Of a DNA stretch of 64,000 nucleotides, positions 34,978 through 46,140 are shown piece by piece (within the stretch, counting starts at the first letter, position 1; each line of letters starts with the position of its first letter). The notes below the pieces were generated by a model. It saw nothing but the letters and a program-made list of their open reading frames with translations, did no database searches and had not been told where the DNA came from. This stretch comes from Nectonema munidae (Eukaryota; Nematomorpha; Nectonematoida; Nectonematidae). Both the position numbers and the translations under genes were made by a program. The DNA lies in assembly GCA_030549495.1 (NCBI GenBank), contig JAUIRK010001009.1:124001-188000 (forward strand). The letters run 5' to 3'.

Positions 34978-36522
34978 CCGTAAAGTTCGGCTTATAAGAC
35001 CTCGGCGTATAAGACCCCCCTAAATAACATAAAGTAAAAAATTGAATTATACTTATTTTCGGCGTATAAGACCCTGTAACAAAAATAAAAAAAAACGTAT
35101 CTACTAATATCTTTTTAATTTACAAAAAATTGCCTATATTTAAGAAAATATATCGAAAAAATTAACTCGCAACAAAACATTTTAAAAACAAAATTTATTA
35201 ATATAAAAAACACCACTCAGCAAAGACTATCTTCTGAATCTGTTTTGTTTAATTGATCAACCAATTCTTCATCAACTTCAGTTAAGAAATCGTCATATGG
35301 ATCTTCACCATCAGACACTCTTATCTCAGTTTCGCGGTCTTCATTTTTCCAAATGATTATATCTTCAGTGCCATCCATTGCATTAGAAATACAACATTTT
35401 TTAAAAGAATATTCAACAATTGAAGGCTTTTTAAGTCATTCCATGCTTTGTCAACAAATTCACAAAGAGTATAGAGTGAAGGAGGACGCATATTTCCATT
35501 TTTTGTGGGAAACATAATTTTTGGCATCAATTTTCGCTTAAAAATAACCATGGGTTTTAGCTTAGTTCCATCTGCTAAACAAGCTAAAACCGCAGTAAAA
35601 CATATTTTTTTTGTGACCTGTCGTTTTTAAAAGAATAGTTTTTTCCCTTTTAAAGAAACAGTTCGATTTCCAACCATATCAAAATAAATCGGTGTTTCGT
35701 CCATATTTCAAATAGTTATATTCTTTGCGTTTATTTATTATAAATTTTTGAAAGTTTAAAACTTTATTTTGACTTCTAATTACAAAGCCATTTCTCTTCA
35801 TAAATCTATAGCGCCATGATTTGGTAGCTTTAAAATTTTTTTGCTATGTCTTGATTTAATTTTGCCCATGAAGAGGAAAAATGTAATTTGATTTTGGGTT
35901 ACTACATAACCATTTTGACGCTTCTTTTTTATTCATATTCGAAACATTTTCTTCCAAGATGGGCTAATGCGCTTTTCCACTTCTCATTCCGCATTTTTTA
36001 CGAGGTAAGTTCTTTAAAATATTTTCTTTACTTTTCCAATCTCTTACCATTTTAGTAGTAATATTGAATTTTCTTGCCGTAGCATGAAAGGAGTTTTCGA
36101 TGGAAAATTCAATCAGTTTAAGTTTATAACCTGTTTCATAAGATCTTCTTTGAGAGAAAACCATTTAAATAAAATATTGCTTAACCCATTTACGGCCAAT
36201 GTTCCTATTTTGGAACATAAGTAATTTCATCTTCGTCTGCTTTTTTCAATGACTTTGAATATAAATCGTCTGCGTTTTTTTAGATATCGTCTGCTTTGCT
36301 TGGCCTTAAATGGGTTAAACTTGAGTAAAAAAACTAGGATAAAAAAACAATGAAAAAATATTATGTAAAATATTTTATATACAAAAAATATTACAAAAGT
36401 TTCTAAAAAAAATTTTATTAATAAAAAATATTAAGGATAATTCAAAACCGTACTAATTAAAAGATTTTTTACTTGAAAAATTTTTTGCTGTGAAAAGGGG
36501 TCTTATAAGCCGAACTTTACGG
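34978..36522 (-). mobile_element. pogo/POGK-like DNA transposon, ends intact, transposase deleted
   Basis: A perfect 24-bp inverted repeat starts CCGTAAAGTTCGGCTTATAA at both ends (34,978-35,001 and 36,499-36,522), flanked by TA on each side. Subterminal TCGGCGTATAAGACC motifs occur at about 35,003 and 35,060. The minus-strand transposase start (35,964-36,164) has the psq-like helix-turn-helix RRSYETGYKLKLIEFS with FNITTKMVRDWK. The C-terminal part (about 35,220-35,551) jumps directly from PKIMFP to NGNMRPPSLYTLCEFV. The central DDE segment that separates these blocks in intact relatives is missing, and other parts contain stops. A piggyBac MITE (36,185-36,314) is inserted inside. Confidence 0.85.
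36185..36314. mobile_element. piggyBac-type MITE, copy 3
   Basis: A 130-bp element with inverted ends CCCATTTACGGCCAA and TTGGCCTTAAATGGG, flanked by TTAA on both sides (36,181-36,184 and 36,315-36,318). It is nested in the pogo-like element, just upstream of its transposase start. Confidence 0.9.
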
Positions 36523-36816
36523 TAAATCAAATAATCAGTAAAATTCAACAAAAAATTACAATTAATCAATTGAGTTCAAAAGTAAAGGATATTAAAAGTT
36601 AGTAAAGACTAAAGCAAGAGTTAGTACATTACATACTAAAATATTATGTTCATGATAAAATATATATAAAAAAGAAAAAAACAATTTAATAAAACTACAA
36701 ATTATATTTCAAAATATTTTTAACCGTTTACTTACATAATATTTATTAAAACTTGTGCAAAGACATTTATGAAAGCTAAAAATTGGAATCAAAGATCATA
36801 ACTATCTATATATAAC

Positions 36817-36973
36817 AAGTAGTGGGATTCATATTTTTTGTCAGCAGGTTCTGTTACAAAAAAAGTCAAATTTGTCAGCAAATAAACTGATCAATTTTGA
36901 TTATTTCCCAATAAACAAAATTCCGTGAGACGGTTCTAACGAACCGGTGCGAACCATCTGAATCCTACTACTG
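36817..36973. mobile_element. hAT MITE with AGTAGTGGGATTCA end
   Basis: Left end AAGTAGTGGGATTCA and right end TGAATCCTACTACTG are inverted repeats. Flanking TATATAAC and GATATAAC agree at 6 of 8 positions (TATAAC core shared). The interior is 157 bp and non-coding. Confidence 0.65.
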
Positions 36974-37009
36974 GATATAACTATAAAGATCATAGTTATC
37001 ATAAGAGAT

Positions 37010-37085
37010 GGGAGCTTGGGGATCGAACCCCTGACCTTCAACTTTTAAGTTGAAAGGTACACCCTAGCAACCATTGAGGCTCATA
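37010..37085 (-). repeat. tRNA-derived SINE head, family 2, copy b
   Basis: The minus strand folds like a degenerate tRNA: AATGGTTGCTAGGGTGTA (D arm), a TTCAACTT/AAGTTGAA anticodon-arm-like stem, and GGGGTTCGATCCCC (T arm, perfect stem). The acceptor stem does not pair well and the anticodon loop has the wrong length, so a SINE head or tRNA pseudogene is more likely than a tRNA gene. Confidence 0.6.
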
Positions 37086-37089
37086 ATTA

Positions 37090-38340
37090 TTAATTAAAAA
37101 TTTATTTTTCTTTTTTTTGTTTTGTATAAAAAAACAAAGTTTAAAGCTCTAAAAATAATATATAATTTTAAAAACTAGTTTTTTGAATGTGTTTTTGGGT
37201 GAAAAGACGCGCCGATAAAAATTTACATTAAAAAATCTTATCAGAAGAGGGCGCTAAAAGTACTATATAAATTACAAAAACAAATTGTTATAAAGGCATT
37301 TAATCATTTTCAAACAGTTTTGTTTCCAATATATGGCATACATGTTCTCAAAGTTAATTGCACAGCTATGTTTTTATAATTTTTTCTTAAGTTAAGACAC
37401 TTGAGGCAAGTTGAAAATTTTGAGGGGGGGGGGGCAAAAAATAAAACAGGGGGCGGGCACTTGCCCTAAAAATATATAGGTTGCGCGGGCTTTGCTTGCC
37501 ACTAAATGTGACTACTCGCTATCAAGTAATTCAAAAGCGTATAAAATTGAAAATATTAGAATATTCTGATAAATTAATACATACTTTTAGAATTTATAAA
37601 ATATTTAATTCTATAAATTTTCATACATTTGATAAATTTTGATTTAGCTTAAAACAAAATTGTAAGGGCATTTTAAAAATTAGTTGAGATCATTCATAAA
37701 AAGAAATAATGGAAAAATTTAGAATATTTAGGTGTTTATTATTGAAAAGGCACAACTTTTCATAGTTGTCAACATCTGAAATCCACTTATATCATGGAGT
37801 ATAACAAAAAAATTTTATCAAGATTCAAGTATTTCTCATAACTATAAATTGACTTGTTTGAAATAGAAATGAAAACTAAATTAACTGGGTTTACATTAAC
37901 ATTTACATTAATATTTTATGAGTATTCTACGATATAATACAACCAAAAATATGAACCATACACTAGCAAATAGCGGTAGAATAAATTCAAAGCGGTATGA
38001 GCTTGAAACAGTTAAAATCGTTAAACTACTACCTAAATTGGGAGGGTTGGCATATATACATTTTAAATTCCATTTTATTAATGTTTTTTGTTTTAAAAGA
38101 CACTAGTTGAAGCTTAACAAGAAGTGGTATTTTTAAAAATTTAATAATTTTTGAACTAGAGAAATTCATCTTTAATTGATAATTTGAATAGATTTTGAAC
38201 TACTCAACTTTTCACCAGTAAGCTCAGGAAAGTATTTGTTAAATTTATTTTATGTGAAGTGTCATAAAATTTTAAACTTACTACTTCTATAAGCTTTTGT
38301 CTTTATCACTAGTGGAAAAAATAATGAAAGTTTCTTAAAG
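37090..38340. other. AT-rich stretch with a short poly-G run
   Basis: The only feature is a run of 11 G at 37,424-37,434. Nothing else is supportable. Confidence 0.4.
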
Positions 38341-38629
38341 AGCGGCGATTCTAGGTTTTCGAAAGTGGAGGGCATAACAGGGGCCAATTTTTCAATTGAT
38401 AAATCTCATAATTTTTTTAAGATTGACAATTTTACTTAATCCAATTATATTTATGCATCTGCTCTGCTCTTTTTTTATTTGATTCAAAGCATCACAAAAA
38501 AATTTTCAGGCTATGTTTTTTTTACTTTATATTTTTCATTGTTTAGTTTAAATAAATGGAAAAACACAAAAAAAAATTATTTATGAAAATTCCAAAATTT
38601 TTATAGAAGTTGATGAAGATACGATGATT

Positions 38630-40640
38630 CTAGTGGCAACTATCAAATTCATAAACAAAGTTCTCCAAATCTATTTTTTCAACATATAATTTTTCTATTA
38701 AAAGTAGTGCAATGTTACTTAATATTTTATTTGTCATTGAGTTTCTCAAAAAAGTCTTAACCAACTTCATTTTTGAAAAACTTCTTTCACATGTGGCACT
38801 TGTAACTGGTAAATAAACAGATATCAGAAGTAATCTGTACAAGCAATCAAAGGCAGCTTTATAAGGACAAATAAAAAACAGAAATTTTACAAGTGATGTT
38901 GGCAACTTCGGTTCTTTTGAAAGTAGTTTTTTTACCAATGATATTTCATGATGTAAGTCATTTACATTAACAGAATATGTGGTTGCAAAAACTTTTAAAT
39001 ATTCTTCAGATAAAAAAGTTTTACTTTCTGTACAAAGTGCAGAAATGACATGTAAAATTTTACTCGATTCTTTCGAAAATCGGTGATCTAACTCATTTAT
39101 TAAGTAATCAAAAATATTTTTAAATATTATAATGTATAGATTATTATTTGAATTTAGCCGTTGACCAGTTGTTTCATTCACAATGAATTCATCAAGCTTT
39201 TTAGATTTTCTTTTCAGTTTTTTTGTTGAAGTGTATGGGATGTCACATGTGGGGCAAATTTTATAAAAAATCTAAGCGCTGAGGAGCATTATTACAAGAA
39301 GTTGCACGACACCCTCAGTACCTTTTTCATGTACTAGCGGATTAGCTACAAAAATATATAGTTATTCCAACAAACTGAAAAATTAGTTTCTATTACATGT
39401 CTTGAAGTGCTTAATAAAACTAAATTTAGTCTGTGATCATAACAAGGAATATAAAAAGAATTAAAGCTTTATTACGAATTTTTATTTGAACGCCATTAAA
39501 TTCAACCCTCATTAGTGATGCTTTGTAAAATCCTAAGCCAACAAGGGAAGTTTTATAATCCAAACCCAAACTCTCTAAAACGTCCAAAATTACATTTAAA
39601 ATTGTTTCCGCATCTAAAATAGTCATCTGTATGAAAGATATAAAATATTCTTGAATACAATTTGATTGATCATAAAATCTCACAATCAAAGTCAACTTCT
39701 CAGCTGTGCAAACATCTTTTGCCTTTTTTTGGGCGTGAGTAAGGTCGGTTAGGTACTAGTTTCGTTAACTCACGTCTTGAATTCAATACCGTATCAAGCT
39801 TACCTTCACATAGTTCGATACAAGCAGCGCAATGGTGCCTTCTCGATGAAAATACCCCACGATACCTTTACCTTTCATCTGCTTGAACAGAATAATAAGA
39901 ACAAACTTTATTTTTCTCTGCTATATCTTCTCTTACCACGGAGGCAAGAGTAAAGATTATTTCCTTTTATATTGCTGAACTAGTGAATTTTTCGTTTTTT
40001 AGACCATATTTGTCTTTATCGGCAATAATTAGATTATGTTTAGCAGTGAATTGCAATAATTTTCGTACATTTCATGGATTCAATTCATCATCACCTTTCT
40101 CTGTGGCCTCGTTGAGAAATGTTTTGCGTAACAGTTAAAATAATTATCTCACCGAGAGTAATTATGTAATCACGATTCTCTTTTATCTTTTTTTGATATT
40201 CTTTACTCATACTTTGAAGGAGAGAAGTTTGGTTCAATTTATTACGTTGGTATTCTATCAATGAAATACAGGAAGACATGTGACACTGTGAAGAAATATG
40301 TTTATCAATAGCACAGTCTTTTCCATTGGCTTTTTTCCAACGACGAAAAACAGTTTTAATTAACGCCTTATCAGCATTTCAAAAAGAAGGTAAAGAAAAA
40401 TATCAGAATAGAAAAAAAATTGCATCTCTTTCTTATATATTCAGCTCATTCATATTTGTCAAACCAAGATGCAACAAATAAATGTGCATGGGAACTTCCT
40501 ACACTATGCTTTGGGTTTTCTTTCAAGCGCAGTTAGACAGATTTCATATTGGCCGATTGAGATATGTCGCATGGCACATTGTTTTTATTTTGAAAAAAAT
40601 TCCTTATAATTTTCAATATTTTCATTTTCGAAATATCTTT
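38630..40640 (-). pseudogene. hAT transposase remnant of the ZMYM1-like (DUF4371) type
   Basis: From the N-terminal side, minus frames show QCHMSSCISLIEYQRNKLNQ and NRDYIITLGEIIIL (DUF4371-like, 40,091-40,300), IQEYFISFIQMTILDAETIL with VILDVLESLGLD (39,560-39,660), and a 183-residue open frame (38,630-39,181). The last contains LPVTSATCERSFSKMKLVKTFL, the hAT dimerisation signature. Stops and missing segments separate the blocks, and a SINE sits in the middle. This lineage is often annotated as zinc finger MYM-type protein 1-like. Confidence 0.75.
39735..39880 (+). repeat. tRNA-derived SINE, family 1, copy d
   Basis: GGTCGGTTAGGTACTAG head, degenerate box-B region (CTTGAATTCAATACC) and tail CACGATACCTTTACCTTTCA. 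It is inserted within the hAT remnant and is the most diverged of the four copies. Confidence 0.65.
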
Positions 40641-40774
40641 TAACTCTCTCTAATTTATCAAGCTCTTCTTAACTTTTTATTTCATAATTATTGCTTTTTG
40701 AAGAGTGAGAAACTTATCATGAATTATGGGAAAAGATAATTTAATTTCTTAAAAATAAAAAAATTTACCAATTT

Positions 40775-41503
40775 AAATGCCGACAACTATTTGAAAGGAT
40801 ATAAAAACTTGTTTCAATGTCTAAAAAAATTGGAAATGCTTCTAGAGATCAAAATATTAAAAAAATATTGATATCTTTTTTTTTCAAAACTTTTAAATAT
40901 TCAAAAAACTAATTTTTTTCGGTGTCATACGCCCACAAGTAAACCAAAGAATAAAAATACACTATTCAAAAATTGATAAGAAATTCATATAAAAAGAATT
41001 AAAAAAAATATTAGACTTTTCTTTTTTTTTTGACCAAAACTCCAGTTTAATTGATTCTGCCTTTTACAACTATGAAAAACTGGATTAAATATAAAGTGTG
41101 ACAAAGTTCTCTTTTCAAAAAGAAAAAAGTAGATCTCTTTTTTGTGACAAGGTTGTGTTTTAATGACACTCATTTTTTTAATTTTCTCTCGGGGATTTTA
41201 TTTTTTTTTACATTTAATTCTGTCTCATTTACTGATGGAGTTTAAAGTTTAAAGGGCTGCTTGAATTTAAATATTATCTTCTTGTAAAAAATATTTCTTA
41301 TCATTGAATTTTTAATTGAATGATTTGGACGAAATCAGAAGAAAAATGTAATAAAATCGCTCCCAAAAAAAGAAAAAAAACAGTTTTTAGATCTTTTCTA
41401 CTGAGAAAAGTTCAATTTTTTTAAATAAAAAATCTAGAAGCATTTCCAATTTTTTAGACATTAAAACAAGTTTTTATATCCTTTCAAATAGTTGTCGGCA
41501 TTT
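40775..41503. mobile_element. foldback-type element with inverted arms of about 70 bp
   Basis: AAATGCCGACAACTATTTGA at the left end continues for about 70 bases and returns as the reverse complement at about 41,433-41,503 (ending TCAAATAGTTGTCGGCATTT). The 590-bp centre is AT-rich and non-coding. Long arms relative to the total size suggest a foldback or MITE element. The superfamily and target duplication are not clear. Confidence 0.75.
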
Positions 41504-41789
41504 TTAGTCATGCCCAATATAGGCAAAAGTTTATTAAAAAACCTTCAATAAGAAGAAAGTAAAAAAAGCTTTACTTGTGCTGCAAAATAAAATATAGAAA
41601 GTGTAGCCGATTGAACTAAACATTACTTTTTTCCTGCAAAAAATTTTAGATTTATAAAAATCTTTTTATTTAGATAATTACTTTGGAAATATTAAAAACA
41701 TAAAAAAGCTGAACTTATGATATAAAAGAAAAAATAATTCTAAATTTATATTTCATCTACTTCATGACAGTTCTCCTAATTTCTATGCT

Positions 41790-44788
41790 AGACTTTATCT
41801 TGTGATTGTAAAATATAGAGATAGGTAGATCACAAAGAACATTCCAGCGTGTGCTGATATGCTCTCGTAATCTTGTGAGTTGGTTAAGGAGGATGGAGAT
41901 ATTGGTAGAGATAGGGAGGAGTTATGAATGTTATTCTAAAAATAGAAAGGAAAGGCAGCTTAGTTTGTCATAGAATTATCAACGGTGGTGAGAATTGTTT
42001 CAATGGTGTTAATGAGGGTTGCAAGGGATTTTAGTAACGTTGGGTGTAACAGAAGATCTGAAAGTGCTGTTGGAGTTCTATTAAGCAAAAAAAGGCAGCG
42101 AATTAGAAGATCTTGGCGATGATAAGAGAAGATTTCCCATGTGAAGATGAGATGGTATGGCGTTTCTATTGTGTCGCATCTGAAACGACAGTATGGATTT
42201 TCGCAAACTTTAATTCCGAAGAGATATGCTTTGCATGGGCAGTGTCCTGATAGCCTACGAATAGTTGAATGCGATGGTGTAAATTGTTTGTTTTTGAAAG
42301 TTGTGTTTATTGTACTGATGTTTGGTAAAGAGGAAATTAGTGTATTTTGAGATGAAGATATGGATATCTGCCATTCTTCTAGAGAGGATAAGTGAATGTG
42401 GGTTAGAAAAGTTTTGAGAAGTAGGGAGATGATAATAGGGATGTGGGAGATTAGGTGTATGTTTGAGGATAAGTAGTTAATGTTGTTAGTAATCTGTTTT
42501 CTGGTATGTTTAGATGAGCAGGGCACCAACATAGGTGTATGTGGAAATGATTTGTAAGATTGATTAGGGAGGAGGCGAGTTGAAAGGAGGGAAATGGGAT
42601 GTAGTGTGATAGAGAGAGATCGTGGATTATGTTTTGTGCATCGGTATAGAAATGGATGGTAGTAAAGTGGGGAAGGAAGTGGTTAATGTTGTTGGTATTC
42701 GTAGTGCAGGCGTGTAAAAGGCTGAAGATCTCGCATTCGGAGATTGAGAATAGAGGATTTAATTGAGAGCGATAGGTGTGAAAGGGGCGAGTGGAAGAGC
42801 CTTTGAAGAGGGCGTAGGCAAAGGAGGCACTTAGGGATTACTTTGAGGCGTTGGTGAAGATACGTAGGGAGGTTGATGAAGAGTTAGAGCGAAGGTGTGA
42901 AATTGATTGTTTTTCAAAATATTTGTTTTTTCATATAGAGGTTTTGAATAGATTTTTTTCAGATGGCTGAGTTAAAAGAGATAGATGTATAGAGGGATGA
43001 ACTAGGTAGTTAGCAATATTTGTTGGGAATTTTGCTTATAGAGTAGAGTAGAAAGAATAGGATGTAGTAATGTGGTGGAGTGTGATCGGAAGAAAGGGGC
43101 GAAGTAAGTTGTTGTATGTCAAGATGAAGCGCTTAATAATGGTTTTTTGAGTTGAAGTTGTAATGGTAGGGTATTCGTTAGAATTTCTAGGCATTGTGTG
43201 GAAGTACTACGATAAGCGTTGGATATTCAAAGTAGGCAGAGACGGTGTATTTTGTTAAGAAAATGGATGGTTGTGGGGTGTTTTAAGGAGATGCCTCAGG
43301 AAAGAATTCCGTATTAAATTAATGTGAGGATTAAGGGATGAGTATATGTATTTGGTGTGTTTGGGACGGAGGCCCCATTTATAATAGATAACGCTTTTAA
43401 GTTTAAAAAAGGTGACTAAAAGTTTTTGATATATTTTTTAAAGTATATTGAAAATTTTAGATTAGACAGGAGGTTAAGTCCTAGATATTTGATAGTTTTT
43501 GAGGCAGGTATAGAAGTAGTTTTATTTAAATAAAGGGGTAAATGTTCTGTGTTTTTGCGTATGAAGTTAATGAGACTGGGTTTGATGAAATTAAAGAATA
43601 TCTTATGTGTGTTTGCTCTTACTTGTAACCTTAGTAGAAATGAAGAGGATTTGGTGAGGTTTCCTTGTTGAGAGTTACTAGTGAAAATGACTAATATGTC
43701 ATCTGGAAAACATTGACAGAAATCTGTGTGGGTGTAGATTAAATTGAGAAGCGGGTCTATGAGAACTAGCCAGAGGATATCGGAAAGACATCCTCCTTGG
43801 GGAGTCGAGAGGGTTACCTTATGTATGCAAAGGGGAGCGCGATGTCGGAAATTGAGACAGCGGTTTGAAAGGTATGAACTTATAAATTTGATGATGTAAG
43901 AAGGAAATAATTTGTGAGTGAGGTTTGTGATGATGGCAGGATGCCAGGCTGGGTTGAAAGCGTTATCTATATCTAGGAAAATTGTAGAAGAAATTTTCTG
44001 AGTATAAAGGGAAGAGTCAAGGTAGGTGGTTAGACGAGATAGTGCTGTTTCCGTATTTTTGTTAGGAAGGTATGCAAATTGAGTGTGATGGATGAGGTTA
44101 CGGGGTAGGATGTAGTGGACTAGACGTTTACGAATGATTTTTCCAGAAAGTTTGCCTAGAATGTGTAGTAGAGTGATTGGCTCCAATTTTGAATGAAGCC
44201 TGAATATTTATTAGGTTTAGGAATGAGTATGAGTTTACTGATTTTTCAAATGTTGGGGAAATGTGAGTAAGGCATGCATTGAAAATAAGGAGTAAATGTT
44301 TATTTAGAATGTGTATTGATTTTTTAATGTGTTTGGTTGAGATAAGATCGAAGCTAGATGAAGCATTTATTTTGAGAGAATTTACTGCTGTGATTAATTC
44401 GTTTAGTGTGATTTTAGTAAAGGTAGGTTTTTGGAAGGAGTGAAAGATATTTTTAGAATGTTCTCGGATTGTGCGGTTGAAGGGGAGGCAAAAGAGTTCG
44501 ATTCGAGGGGAAAGATTGTCGATAGAAATAGAGGGTTTTAGTGTGTGGTATGATCGGATGAGCAAGGAAGTATTGTTTCAGGGGAAAAAGAAGGTTTTTT
44601 CTTTTTAGTTTGCCTATTGATAATATTCCATGGATTGTTTGAGTGTTGGCTGGTAAATTTTACCCATGAGTTCTTTTAGCCTGAAGTATTGCCTGTTTGT
44701 ATTCTTTTTTAGCAGCAGAATTAATGGAAATGAAAGTGGGGTGGGGGATTTTCTTAAGGGCCTTTCAGTTAGTTTTTTAACACATTCA
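41790..44788 (-). mobile_element. older LINE of the same lineage as the young one, 3' part
   Basis: Minus-strand frames carry ORF2 blocks. 44,128-44,565 holds the start of RT (LKINASSSFDLISTKHI). 43,416-44,186 continues with LHILGKLSGKIIRKRL, QFAYLPNKNTETALSRL, FLDIDNAFNPAWH and STPQGGCLSDIL, with FPDDILVIF in place of the usual catalytic box. 41,960-42,532 holds the C-terminal RRLSGHCPC...CRFRCDTIETPYHLIF zinc motif. These align block by block with ORF2 of the intact LINE at 46,140-49,829. Frame breaks and lost segments (RNase H region poor) make it dead. Its 5' part resumes at 50,228. Confidence 0.8.
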
Positions 44789-44796
44789 GTTCAGAT
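44789..44796. repeat. 8-bp target duplication, left copy (GTTCAGAT)
   Basis: Identical to 50,220-50,227. It marks the insertion of the hAT MITE into the old LINE. Confidence 0.9.
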
Positions 44797-45096
44797 TAGA
44801 GATGTATCGAATTTGAATTTTTTTTACATCCGTGGATGCGGATATTAGATTTGACATCCTAGCGGATGCGGATGCGCATATCCAAAATAAATTTTTATGC
44901 GGATATAAAATATTTAAAAAAAATTATGTTTTATATTTTAAAGTATCTTTCATTTTTTCAATTTTATGAGTTTTTGATCCCCCAGTAAGTTTAATGGCGT
45001 CATAATTCATTTGACTTTCTTTTATCCTTTTTCTGAAATTATAAACCAAATTGTGTTGAATACTTACTAAATTTTTGTGATACTTTGTGTAGCTTA

Positions 45097-46140
45097 ATGG
45101 ACGAGTCAGCCCTACCGGTTTCCAAACGTGGCTATTTTGACACAGATATTGTTAATGATTGTAGTTTAGTTTCAGGTCTAAGCAGCCTAGAAAATAAATA
45201 TTGTAATCTCTCCAATTTAAAAGATGAGTCGATAACACTAATTAAAAATATTTTCTCTGACGTTAAAAATTTGTTGTTAAATAATATGTACGAAGACCTT
45301 CTTTTTCTGAAATCTAAGATGGAAAATGAAAATTCAAAATTTTTATATAGCGATGCTGTGAAGAACTTTAATGTTAATAAGGATGTTCATGTTTCCCCTA
45401 ATAACTTTATTAAGGTGAAAACAAATAAGATAAATTTACAAAAAGATGAAGTTGTAGAATTGAAAAAAGAAATTATCAACTCAATCAACCCTAAGGTAAA
45501 CAAACTCCAATTAAAAAACATAAATGTTAAAAAAAATGGTTTTGCCTTTATAAATTTAGAAAATAAAAAAGATCTCGAGACTACAAAAAACTTACTTAAA
45601 AATTCATACGATATAGTAGAACCGGAAGATTACAAACCTTGCTTTGTTATTAAAACAATCCCAAAAAATCTTAGTGAAACAGAGTTGATAAGTTCCATAG
45701 AAAATTGTAACTATTACATTACTAAATACGGCGGGTTTGATTTCATTAAAACTATTAACACAAAAAATAAATTTTTCAATATGGCCATAATTAAAGCTAA
45801 AACACCCGAGGTGGCTAATTTCCTTTCAAAATCTCAAACTATTTTTTGCGGATATACGGCATTACCGATTGAACTTTTGGTTAGAAAAGTAAAATTATGT
45901 AATAACTGCGGAAAATTCGGCCACTCTAATGAAAGATGTTTTGCACAAAATCCTAAGTGTTTAAATTGTTCCAAAATAGGTCACTCTTCTAAGGATTGCT
46001 CCTTTCCTTCAGCCACCTGTCTAAATTGTAATGGTGCCCATGCATATAATGATACTAATTGCCCTATATATTTAAAAAAATGTGAGTATCTAAAAATTAA
46101 CTCTATGAACATGCTAGAATCCTATATCAACTCCAAATAA
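45097..46140 (+). CDS. LINE ORF1 protein, nucleic-acid-binding with CCHC zinc knuckles
   Basis: The 347-residue ORF1 product presumably binds LINE RNA. The start chosen is the ATG at 45,097, the first ATG in frame. Residues 1-90 are polar. The middle (about 130-260) has the RRM-like pattern FAFINLENKKD, then CFVIKTIPKNLSETEL. The C-terminal third has three zinc knuckles: CNNCGKFGHSNERC (about 268), CLNCSKIGHSSKDC (about 288) and a third, CLNCNGAHAYNDTNC. This is the Gag-like ORF1 architecture of Jockey/I-type LINEs. The stop TAA overlaps the ATG of ORF2 (TAATG, 46,138-46,142), which suggests coupled termination and re-initiation as reported for SART1. Confidence 0.88.
   Translation: MDESALPVSKRGYFDTDIVNDCSLVSGLSSLENKYCNLSNLKDESITLIKNIFSDVKNLLLNNMYEDLLFLKSKMENENSKFLYSDAVKNFNVNKDVHVSPNNFIKVKTNKINLQKDEVVELKKEIINSINPKVNKLQLKNINVKKNGFAFINLENKKDLETTKNLLKNSYDIVEPEDYKPCFVIKTIPKNLSETELISSIENCNYYITKYGGFDFIKTINTKNKFFNMAIIKAKTPEVANFLSKSQTIFCGYTALPIELLVRKVKLCNNCGKFGHSNERCFAQNPKCLNCSKIGHSSKDCSFPSATCLNCNGAHAYNDTNCPIYLKKCEYLKINSMNMLESYINSK

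Noticed and set aside
37010-37085. Functional tRNA gene
   Set aside because: The T arm is good, but the acceptor stem does not pair and the anticodon loop length is wrong. A sister copy at 15.5 kb is more degraded, so a SINE or tRNA pseudogene is likelier.
42141-42350. Plus-strand open frame of 69 residues
   Set aside because: It is antisense to the C-terminal ORF2 remnant of the old LINE.
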